NCBI GenBank assembly: GCA_965651815.1
Contig: CBFGTJ010000106.1
Location: forward strand, 1 to 10,745
Direction: 5' to 3'
DNA length: 10,745 nucleotides
Source of the DNA: CBFGTJ01 sp965651815
GTDB lineage: Bacteria > Actinomycetota > Acidimicrobiia > Acidimicrobiales > Microtrichaceae
In this document: positions 5,140 to 10,745 of the stretch, piece by piece
Numbering within the stretch: the stretch's first letter is position 1
How the letters are laid out: every line of letters starts with the position of its first letter
Translations under genes and position numbers: made by a program
Notes under the pieces: generated by a model
The model's database searches: none
Told to the model about the DNA's origin: nothing
The model's input: the letters and a program-made list of their open reading frames with translations, nothing else

Positions 5140-6954
5140 TCAGGCGGACGTCCCCGTCCCGGGGAACGCGCCCTGCCCGCGCAGGTCGATGCCGTCCTCG
5201 AAGCCGCTCCCCATGTAGGGGTCGATCGCCTCGACCTCCTCGGGGCTGAGCGCCGGCACCGCCACACAGGAGATCAGCGGGTGCTCCGAGGTGGTGGCCA
5301 CCTCGTCGGGCGCGAACAGGATCTCGTGCAGCTTCTCGCCCGGCCGCAGGCCCGTGTACACGATCTCGACCTGCCGCTTCGACTCGGCGATGAGCCGCCG
5401 GGCGAGGTCCGCGATCAGCACGGGCTCGCCCATGTCGAGGACCAGCACGTGGCCGTCGTGGTCCAGCGCGCCCGCCTGCACGACCAGCTCGCAGGCCTCC
5501 GGGATGGTCATGAAGAACCGGGTGACCTCCGGGTGGGTGACCGTCACGGGGCCGCCCTGGTCGATCTGGGCCCGGAACAGCGGGAGGACCGAGCCCCGGC
5601 TCCCCAGCACGTTGCCGAACCGCACGCTCAGGTAGGTCCCGTCGTACTCCTTCGACGCGTGCGAGGTGAGCTGCTCCGCGATCCGCTTGGTCCTACCGAG
5701 CACGGAGGTCGGCTCGGCCGCCTTGTCGGTCGACACGTTGACGAACCGCTCGACCGAGAACTTGCCCGACAGCTCGAGCAGGTGCTGGGTGCCCCACACG
5801 TTGGTCTTCCAGCCCTCCTCGGGGTGCAGCTCGAGCAGCGGGAGGTGCTTGAGCGCCGCCGCGTGGAACACCACCTGCGGTCGGTGCTCGTCGAACACCT
5901 TCTCCAGCCGCTGGCGGTCACGGATGCAGCAGATCACCAGCTCGCGCCGGTCCAGCAGGCCGCGGCCCTCGATCGACAGCTGCACCGCCTGCAGGGAGGA
6001 CTCGTCGCGGTCGAGCATCACCAGCGACGCCGGGGCGAAGCGGTGGATCTGGCGGCACAGCTCCGAGCCGATCGACCCGCCGGCGCCGGTGACCAGCACC
6101 CGCTTGCCGGTCAGGTACCCGGCGACCGAGTCGATGTCGAGCGAGAGCTCGCGGCGCCCGAGGAGGTCCTCCTCGGTGAGGGGACGGATGTCCCCGACGC
6201 CCACACCGGCGCCGAACAGCTCCGCCACGGGCGGCAGCGTGAGGGTGGTGAGGCCGAGCTGGTCGGCCCGCGCGGCGAGGTCGCGGATCGTCTCGCCGGG
6301 CGCCGAGGGCACCGCGATCACCAGCGTCGTGGCGCCGGTCGCCTCGACCACCTCCGCGAGCGCCGTGCGGTCGCCCCGCACGGGCACGCCCTTGACCCGC
6401 AGGTTGCGCAGGTCCGGGTTGTCGTCGAGCACCGCGACCGGGTGGTAGGGGCCCGAGCCGTGCATCGCCGAGATGATCTGCAGCCCGCCCTCGCCGGCGC
6501 CGAACACGATCGTCGGCTCGCGGCCCTCGTGGCCGGCACGCGACCACCTGTCGAGCAGGACGCGCCACGCGAAGCGCCCGGCGAACATGCCCGCCAGGGC
6601 GATGAAGCCGCCCGACGCCGCGGCGCTCAGCGGGATGACGTTGTCCCCCTTGGGCAGGACGTCGATGGTGGTCACCACCACGGTGACGATCGCGGTGGCC
6701 CGGGCCACCGCCGTGATCTCGTCGAACGTCCCGTACCGCCACCGGTGCACGTAGAGGCCGAGCATGCGCCCCACCGCGACCTGGAGCGCCGCGGCGGCCA
6801 GCGCGAGCGCCGCCACGTTGAGCAGCTTCACGTCCGAGACGTGCAGGTCGTAGCGGAGCAGGGTCGCCACCCAGAGCCCCGCGAACCACGCGACCGAGTC
6901 GAACGCGCTCTGGAGGACGAACCGTCGTCGCGTCAGGATGTCCATCTGCCCCAT
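5140..6954 (-). CDS. Membrane-bound UDP-GlcNAc 4,6-dehydratase, FlaA1/PglF/CapD/WbpM family
   Basis: Removes water from UDP-GlcNAc to give the 4-keto-6-deoxy sugar used by PglE-type aminotransferases, at the cytoplasmic face of the membrane. From ATG 6954 it has 604 residues, usual for the long membrane form. Four N-terminal hydrophobic segments lie near 14-33, 44-62, 80-99 and 107-126, followed by a first Rossmann domain (VFGAGEGG, 150-157) and the catalytic SDR domain (TGAGGSIG, 289-296; FHAAALKHLPLLE; STDKA, 408-412). Lys423 is present, but the Tyr of YxxxK is Leu419 (LGRTK); long-form relatives usually have Met there. RFGNVLGS and RPGEKLHE are intact. ATG 6945 is an equally plausible start and ATG 7041 adds 29 residues lacking family similarity that I recognise; the GGGGG before 6954 is only 2 bases away. 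Divergent from the dehydrogenase operon, convergent with the epimerase gene. Confidence 0.93.
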   Translation of the reverse strand: MGQMDILTRRRFVLQSAFDSVAWFAGLWVATLLRYDLHVSDVKLLNVAALALAAAALQVAVGRMLGLYVHRWRYGTFDEITAVARATAIVTVVVTTIDVLPKGDNVIPLSAAASGGFIALAGMFAGRFAWRVLLDRWSRAGHEGREPTIVFGAGEGGLQIISAMHGSGPYHPVAVLDDNPDLRNLRVKGVPVRGDRTALAEVVEATGATTLVIAVPSAPGETIRDLAARADQLGLTTLTLPPVAELFGAGVGVGDIRPLTEEDLLGRRELSLDIDSVAGYLTGKRVLVTGAGGSIGSELCRQIHRFAPASLVMLDRDESSLQAVQLSIEGRGLLDRRELVICCIRDRQRLEKVFDEHRPQVVFHAAALKHLPLLELHPEEGWKTNVWGTQHLLELSGKFSVERFVNVSTDKAAEPTSVLGRTKRIAEQLTSHASKEYDGTYLSVRFGNVLGSRGSVLPLFRAQIDQGGPVTVTHPEVTRFFMTIPEACELVVQAGALDHDGHVLVLDMGEPVLIADLARRLIAESKRQVEIVYTGLRPGEKLHEILFAPDEVATTSEHPLISCVAVPALSPEEVEAIDPYMGSGFEDGIDLRGQGAFPGTGTSA

Positions 6955-6987
6955 TTCCCCCGGAGGCGTGCGCCCCAGCATCGCCTC

Positions 6988-7030
6988 GGAAAGTGAACCA
7001 CCATTCAACCTTTGGTACAAGATGGGGTCG
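6988..7030. promoter_or_regulatory. AT-rich pocket with inverted repeat in the divergent dehydratase/dehydrogenase region
   Basis: The 176-base region 6955-7130 separates two divergent starts and holds no credible gene. Bases 6988-7030 are strikingly AT-rich for this DNA and include TGAA-CCACCA-TTCA (6994-7007), an inverted repeat with a 6-base spacer, and TTGGTACAA (7012-7020). On the minus strand TTGAAT (7008-7003) with TCGACC 17 bases further upstream could serve as -10/-35 for the dehydratase gene. A promoter and operator here are likely, but the exact elements are uncertain. Confidence 0.4.
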
Positions 7031-7077
7031 AGGATCTCCATGGGCAGTTGACGGGGCCTCCTGGGCCCGACGACCCG

Positions 7078-7106
7078 TTGACCGTCGGACGCTCGCTCTG
7101 CACACT
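7078..7106 (+). promoter_or_regulatory. Promoter of the dehydrogenase-led operon (TTGACC, 17 bases, CACACT)
   Basis: TTGACC (7078-7083) matches the actinobacterial -35 TTGAC core, and CACACT (7101-7106) lies exactly 17 bases later, a fair -10 with A at position 2 and T at position 6. Transcription would start near 7113, giving a leader of about 18 bases with GAGGGAGA just before ATG 7131. Unlike most others in the window, this promoter relies on a -35 and has no GGTACG box. Confidence 0.45.
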
Positions 7107-7130
7107 GGATCGGTCGTCGAGGGAGACACG

Positions 7131-8399
7131 ATGGGGCTGATCAGGGACCGGGTGGCCGTGCTCGGACAGGGCTACGTGGGCCTGCCCGTGGCCCTGCGCG
7201 CCGTGCACGCCGGCTACGACGTCGTCGGGTTCGAGATCGACGAGGACCGGGTCGAGGGCCTCAACCGTGCGGTCTCCCACGTGGAGGACATCTCCGGCGA
7301 GGAGCTGCGCGCCGCGCTCGACACCGGCCGGTACCGCGCCACGACCGACGCGGCCGACCTGGCCGGCTTCGACGTCGCCGTGGTGTCGGTGCCCACCCCG
7401 ATGGGCGACGGGATCCCGGACCTGTCCTTCATCGAGTCGGCGGCCTGCACGCTCGCGCCGCACGTCACCTCCGGGTCGACGGTCATCCTCGAATCCACCA
7501 CCTACCCGGGGACCACCGAGGAGCTCGTGGGGCCGATCCTCGAGGAGGGCTCCGGGCTGACGATGGGGCGCGACTTCCACCTCGGCTACAGCCCCGAGCG
7601 GATCGACCCCGGGAACCCCACCTGGCGACTCGAGAACACGCCGAAGGTCGTCTCGGGCGTCGACGAGGCGTCGCTGAAGGCGGTGCAGGGGTTCTTCGAC
7701 CGCCTCGTCGAGCGCACGGTGCCGGTCTCGGGCACCCGCGAGGCCGAGCTGACCAAGCTGCTCGAGAACACGTTCCGGCACGTGAACATCGCGCTCGTCA
7801 ACGAGCTGGCGATGTTCGCGCGCGACCTCGGCATCGACGTGTGGGAGGCCATCGACGCGGCCTCCACCAAGCCGTTCGGCTACATGCGGTTCACCCCTGG
7901 CCCCGGCGTCGGTGGCCACTGCCTGCCGATCGACCCGTCGTACCTGTCCTGGCGCGTCGAGCGGTCCCTCGGGCAGACGTTCCGCTTCGTCGAGCTCGCG
8001 AACGACGTGAACCAGCACATGCCGGACTACGTCGTCCGGAGGGTGCAGGCGCTGCTCAACGACCACTGCAAGGCGGTGAAGGGCTCGTCGATCCTCGTCT
8101 ACGGGCTCGCCTACAAGGCGAACACGAGCGACGCCCGCGAGTCGCCGTCGCGGCCGATCGCCGAGCAGCTCCTGGCGCTCGGCGCCGTGGTGTCGATGGT
8201 CGACCCGCACGTGCCGGCCCACCAGTTCCCCGCCGGGGTGCACCGCTGCGACAACGGCGACGCCGACCTCGAGGCCGCCGACCTGATCCTCTACCTGGTG
8301 GACCACGACGACTTCGACCGGGAGGGCATCGTCGCATCGGGGACCCCGGTGCTCGACTGCCGTCGCGCCCTCCGCGGTGACAGCGTGCAGCACCTGTGA
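7131..8399 (+). CDS. Nucleotide-sugar 6-dehydrogenase (WbpA/TviB-type, UDP-glucose/GDP-mannose dehydrogenase family)
   Basis: Oxidises C6 of a UDP-sugar to the carboxylate with two NAD+, in the cytoplasm; UDP-GlcNAc to UDP-GlcNAcA is the most likely reaction. It has 422 residues. VLGQGYVGLP (10-19) is the N-terminal NAD site, ESTTYPGTTEE (121-131) carries the general-base glutamate region, YSPERIDPGN is typical of the UDP-HexNAc dehydrogenase branch, Lys209 and Asn213 lie in TKLLENTF, and the catalytic nucleophile is Cys264 in GVGGHCLPID. The C-terminal UDP-binding domain includes YGLAYKANTSDARESP. The Lys-Cys spacing of 55 matches the family. ATG 7131 is preceded by GAGGGAGA with a proper spacer; upstream in-frame ATG 6993 would add 46 unrelated residues across the promoter. 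First gene of a four-gene operon; its stop overlaps the next GTG. UDP-glucose or UDP-ManNAc as substrate cannot be excluded. Confidence 0.94.
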   Translation: MGLIRDRVAVLGQGYVGLPVALRAVHAGYDVVGFEIDEDRVEGLNRAVSHVEDISGEELRAALDTGRYRATTDAADLAGFDVAVVSVPTPMGDGIPDLSFIESAACTLAPHVTSGSTVILESTTYPGTTEELVGPILEEGSGLTMGRDFHLGYSPERIDPGNPTWRLENTPKVVSGVDEASLKAVQGFFDRLVERTVPVSGTREAELTKLLENTFRHVNIALVNELAMFARDLGIDVWEAIDAASTKPFGYMRFTPGPGVGGHCLPIDPSYLSWRVERSLGQTFRFVELANDVNQHMPDYVVRRVQALLNDHCKAVKGSSILVYGLAYKANTSDARESPSRPIAEQLLALGAVVSMVDPHVPAHQFPAGVHRCDNGDADLEAADLILYLVDHDDFDREGIVASGTPVLDCRRALRGDSVQHL

Positions 8400-9235
8400 G
8401 CGCACGCGCGACGGTGCGGTCGCTCGCGGGTGGCGCGATCAAGCGGGTCGCGGCCGGAGCCGACGTGCTCCGCCGCGCCGCCGGGGGCGTCACGATCCTG
8501 ATCTACCACCGGGTGGGCCTGGGCACGGGCGGCGAGGTGGACCTCGACCCCGCCACCTTCGACCGGCAGCTCGCCTGGCTCCGGGAGCACCGGCGGGTGC
8601 TGCACCTGGACGACGCGCTCGACGAGCTGCGCGGCGGCGCGCCCACCGGCGGGGACGCGTCGCGGGAGGCGGTCGTGCTCACCTTCGACGACGGCACCCG
8701 CGACTGGGTCGAGCAGGTGCTGCCGCTGCTCGACCGCCACGGGGTGCCGGCGACGTTCTACGTCGCCACCGACTTCGTCGAACGGCAGGTGCCGTTCCCC
8801 GGCGACGGCGCGCCGATCACCTGGGAGGGGCTGCGCGAGCTCGCCTCGTCGCCGCTGGTCACGATCGGCTCGCACACCCACCGCCACCTGCTGCTGGACC
8901 GGCTCCCCCGCCAGGGCGTCGAGCAGGAGCTCGACACCTCGATCGGGCTACTGCAGGACCGCCTGGGCGTCGACCCGGCCCACTTCTGCTACCCGAAGGC
9001 CGTCGCCGGCTCCCCCGACGCCGAGGCGGCGGTGCGCGCCCGGTTCCGCAGCGCCGTGCTGGCGGGGACGCGCCCGAACCCCGCGGGGACCGACCCCCAC
9101 CGACTGCACCGCTCACCGGTGCAGCGCTCGGACGGGATGCGCTGGTTCGAGCGCAAGGCGACCGGTGGCATGCGGCTCGAGGACGACCTGCGACGGGTCG
9201 CGAACCGGGTCAGGTACCGGGGAGCGACCTCGTGA
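8396..9235 (+). CDS. Polysaccharide deacetylase family protein (NodB fold, CE4)
   Basis: Metal-dependent hydrolase expected to remove N-acetyl (or O-acetyl) groups from a glycan. The 279 residues hold the CE4 signatures: ILIYHRVG near the N-terminus, TFDDG (96-100; Asp98 catalytic base, Asp99 metal ligand), SHTHRH (159-164; His160 and His164 metal ligands), and CYPK (198-201) in place of the common RPP motif, followed by the late PHRLHRSPV block. No signal peptide or transmembrane helix precedes the domain; the first 30 residues look like a basic amphipathic helix, so it may act at the inner face of the membrane on a lipid-linked intermediate. The GTG start overlaps the dehydrogenase stop by GTGA and has no good Shine-Dalgarno sequence, implying translational coupling. 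CE4 class is secure; the substrate is inferred from context only. Confidence 0.9.
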   Translation: MSARATVRSLAGGAIKRVAAGADVLRRAAGGVTILIYHRVGLGTGGEVDLDPATFDRQLAWLREHRRVLHLDDALDELRGGAPTGGDASREAVVLTFDDGTRDWVEQVLPLLDRHGVPATFYVATDFVERQVPFPGDGAPITWEGLRELASSPLVTIGSHTHRHLLLDRLPRQGVEQELDTSIGLLQDRLGVDPAHFCYPKAVAGSPDAEAAVRARFRSAVLAGTRPNPAGTDPHRLHRSPVQRSDGMRWFERKATGGMRLEDDLRRVANRVRYRGATS

Positions 9236-10404
9236 GCGCCGGGCGCCCGAGGCGGGTCGTGCACCTCACGACGGTCGACCTCAGCCTCGAGAAGCTGCTC
9301 GGCCCTCAGCTGTCGGCGTTCGTGGAGCACGGCTACGAGGTGATCGGCATGAGCGCCCCCGGCCCCCACGTCCCCGCGGTCGAGGCGAGGGGCGTGCGGC
9401 ACGTCCCGCTGCGCCACGCGACGCGTGCGATGGCGCCCCACCACGACCTCCTCGCCATCGGTGAGCTGGCTCGGGCGTTCCGTGCGCTGCGGCCCGACAT
9501 CGTGCACACGCACAACCCGAAGCCCGGGCTGTACGGGCGCGTCGCGGCGCGCCTCGCCCGGGTCCCGGTGGTGGTCAACACCGTGCACGGGCTCTACGCG
9601 CAGCCGGAGGACCGGTGGGCGAAGAAGGCGGTCGTCTACACCCTCGAGCGGCTCGCCGCGGCGTGCTCCGACGCGGAGCTGGTGCAGAACCCCGAGGACG
9701 TCGCGACCCTCCGGCGGGTGCTGCGCGAGCCGGCGTCGAAGCTGGTCCTGCTCGGCAACGGGATCGACCTCGGCCGCTTCGGGCCCGCGGAGGACCCGGA
9801 CACGCGCTCGAAGGTGCGCGCCGCGCTCGGCCTGCCGGAGGACGCGGTCGTCGTGGGGGCGGTGGGCCGACTCGTGCTCGAGAAGGGCTACGCCGAGCTG
9901 TTCGAGGCGTGGGAGCGGCTCCGGGCCCGGCACCCGGAGGCGGTGCTGGTGGTCGTCGGCCCGGACGAGGCGGACAAGGCCGACGCGGTGCCGGTGGAGC
10001 TGGTGGAGCGGGCCCAGCAGCAGGGGGTCCGGTTCCTCGGGATGCGCGACGACGTCGAGGAGCTCTACCGGGCCTTCGACCTCTACGTGCTCGCGTCGCA
10101 CCGCGAGGGGTTCCCCCGCTCCGCGATGGAGGCGGCGGCGAGCGGCCTGCCGATCGTCGCGACCGACATCCGCGGGTGCCGGCAGGTCGTCGACCAGGAC
10201 GTCACCGGCCTGCTCGTGCCCGTGCGGGACCCCGGCGCGCTGCACGACGCGCTGGCCCGCCTCGTCGGGGACCCCGGGCGGCGCGAGCGGATGGGCGCCG
10301 CGGCGATCGACAAGGCCCGCCGCGAGTTCGACCAGCAGCGGCAGATCGACACCACCCTGCACACCTACGAGCGGCTGCTCACCGCGGTGGCTCCGGGAAC
10401 GTGA
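9232..10404 (+). CDS. GT4-family glycosyltransferase (GT-B fold)
   Basis: Retaining glycosyltransferase, probably adding a sugar to an undecaprenyl-diphosphate-linked acceptor at the cytoplasmic membrane face. It has 390 residues with two Rossmann-like halves: an N-terminal acceptor domain (RRVVHLTTVD, then DIVHTHNPKPGLYGR and NTVHGLYA) and a C-terminal donor domain (LLGNGIDLGRF, VGRLVLEKGYAEL, VRFLGMRDDVEELY). The GT4 EX7E motif is intact as EGFPRSAME (Glu292 and Glu300), followed by SGLPIVATDIRGCRQVV and NEG-free GLLVPVRDP. The C-terminal half resembles PglA/CapM-type enzymes that add the second sugar. GTG 9232 overlaps the deacetylase stop by four bases and is preceded by GGGGAG (9219-9224) with a 7-base spacer. 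The frame continues open upstream through the deacetylase gene, but that part is not glycosyltransferase-like. Donor sugar unknown. Confidence 0.94.
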   Translation: MSAGRPRRVVHLTTVDLSLEKLLGPQLSAFVEHGYEVIGMSAPGPHVPAVEARGVRHVPLRHATRAMAPHHDLLAIGELARAFRALRPDIVHTHNPKPGLYGRVAARLARVPVVVNTVHGLYAQPEDRWAKKAVVYTLERLAAACSDAELVQNPEDVATLRRVLREPASKLVLLGNGIDLGRFGPAEDPDTRSKVRAALGLPEDAVVVGAVGRLVLEKGYAELFEAWERLRARHPEAVLVVVGPDEADKADAVPVELVERAQQQGVRFLGMRDDVEELYRAFDLYVLASHREGFPRSAMEAAASGLPIVATDIRGCRQVVDQDVTGLLVPVRDPGALHDALARLVGDPGRRERMGAAAIDKARREFDQQRQIDTTLHTYERLLTAVAPGT

Positions 10405-10745
10405 CCGGGACCGCCGCCGACCACGCCGACCCCGGCGCACCGGAGCCGCCACGACCGGTGCGCCTGCTCTTCACCTGCACCGCGAACCGGGTGCGCTCCC
10501 CGCTCGCGGCGGAGATCGCCCGCGGGCACACCCGGCGGCTCGGCCTGCCCACCGAGGTGCGCTCCGCGGGGCGGCTCGAGGCCGGGCTGCCCGCCGTGGA
10601 GCACATGGTGCGTGCGGGCCTGGACCTCGGCGTCGACCTCGCCGCCCACCGCAGCTGCACCGTGGACGCGGAGCTGCTCGAGTGGGCCGACCTCACGGTG
10701 GCGATGACCGGCGAGCAGGTGCTCGACCTGGTGGGCCGCTCGAGC
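10401..10745 (+). CDS. Low-molecular-weight protein-tyrosine phosphatase (3' end outside window)
   Basis: Cytoplasmic phosphatase; Wzb/Etp-type members of this family dephosphorylate tyrosine kinases or sugar-transferase partners that control polysaccharide export. From GTG 10401, 115 codons remain open to the right edge. After about 19 residues of Pro/Ala-rich linker comes RLLFTCTANRVRSPLAA: the CX5R active-site loop (Cys26 to Arg32) followed by SP, then EVRSAG and DLAAHRS, both family hallmarks, and ADLTVAMT. The second cysteine commonly found in the loop (C-x4-C-R-S) is Val here. The catalytic Asp of the DP motif lies beyond the window. The start overlaps the glycosyltransferase stop by GTGA. 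An arsenate-reductase-like role shares the fold, but the operon favours glycan regulation. Confidence 0.85.
   Translation, partial: MTGTAADHADPGAPEPPRPVRLLFTCTANRVRSPLAAEIARGHTRRLGLPTEVRSAGRLEAGLPAVEHMVRAGLDLGVDLAAHRSCTVDAELLEWADLTVAMTGEQVLDLVGRSS

Noticed and set aside
5281..6996. Plus-strand frame of 571 codons antisense to the dehydratase gene
   Set aside because: Composition dominated by Arg, His, Glu and Gly without domains; the dehydratase on the other strand has all family motifs.
6955..7041. N-terminal extension of the dehydratase to ATG 7041
   Set aside because: Adds 29 residues through the AT-rich likely promoter pocket and has no ribosome site; the membrane domain starts shortly after ATG 6954/6945. 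Not fully excluded.
7005..8405. Minus-strand frame of 466 codons antisense to the dehydrogenase
   Set aside because: A shadow of the GC-rich codon pattern; the sense strand encodes an unmistakable dehydrogenase with all catalytic residues.
8377..10404. Single 675-residue protein reading through into the glycosyltransferase
   Set aside because: The first 285 codons are Arg/Pro/Gly-rich noise in the wrong frame of the deacetylase gene; the GT4 fold begins just after GTG 9232, which has a proper ribosome site.
8989..10452. Minus-strand frame of 487 codons antisense to the glycosyltransferase
   Set aside because: No motifs, biased composition, and a clear GT4 enzyme on the opposite strand.
1..10745. 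tRNA/rRNA genes, CRISPR arrays, insertion sequences, attachment sites, riboswitches
   Set aside because: No regularly spaced repeats, transposase-like protein, terminal inverted repeats or tRNA-like fold was found; gaps between genes are all under 180 bases.

Overview
This is very GC-rich DNA (visibly well over 70 % G+C). GTG starts are frequent, third codon positions are almost always G or C, and promoters look like actinobacterial -10 boxes. It most resembles a chromosome segment of a member of the Actinomycetota; the genus cannot be fixed from the sequence. The whole window is a cell-surface or secreted glycan (or protein glycosylation) gene cluster. I see no tRNA, rRNA, CRISPR array, insertion sequence or other mobile element, and no gene-free stretch over 300 bases. 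The longest gap is the 176 bases at 6955-7130.

Layout: there are six or seven short transcription units in alternating directions. (1) 427-1, minus: 5' part of a PglE-like DegT/DnrJ/EryC1/StrS aminotransferase, running off the left edge. (2) 529-1802, plus: PglC-like phosphoglycosyl transferase and PglD-like left-handed beta-helix acetyltransferase. (3) 2839-1850, minus: GNAT acyltransferase. (4) 3989-2922, minus: glycosidase-like beta-propeller protein of unknown function. (5) 4109-5038, plus: GalE/WbpP-like extended SDR sugar epimerase. (6) 6954-5140, minus: membrane-bound FlaA1/PglF/CapD-type UDP-GlcNAc 4,6-dehydratase. (7) 7131-10745, plus: a tightly overlapping operon of WbpA-type nucleotide-sugar dehydrogenase, NodB-fold polysaccharide deacetylase, GT4 glycosyltransferase and a low-molecular-weight protein-tyrosine phosphatase cut by the right edge.

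How the genes may work together (inference): the dehydratase, aminotransferase and PglD-like acetyltransferase are the three steps that turn UDP-GlcNAc into UDP-N,N'-diacetylbacillosamine. The PglC-like enzyme would load that sugar phosphate onto undecaprenyl phosphate. The epimerase and dehydrogenase would supply a second precursor (a UDP-hexose, UDP-HexNAc or its uronic acid). The GT4 enzyme would extend the lipid-linked glycan, the deacetylase and GNAT would trim or acylate it, and the phosphatase is placed like the Wzb-type regulators of polysaccharide export. No flippase, polymerase or oligosaccharyltransferase lies in the window, so glycoprotein versus capsule/exopolysaccharide cannot be decided.

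Control: all four same-strand gene junctions on the plus strand are 4-base GTGA overlaps. Several units carry a GGTACG-type -10 box very close to the start codon, and two of these share an identical 11-base string. The dehydratase/dehydrogenase divergent region looks different, with a TTGACC -35-like element and an unusually AT-rich pocket.
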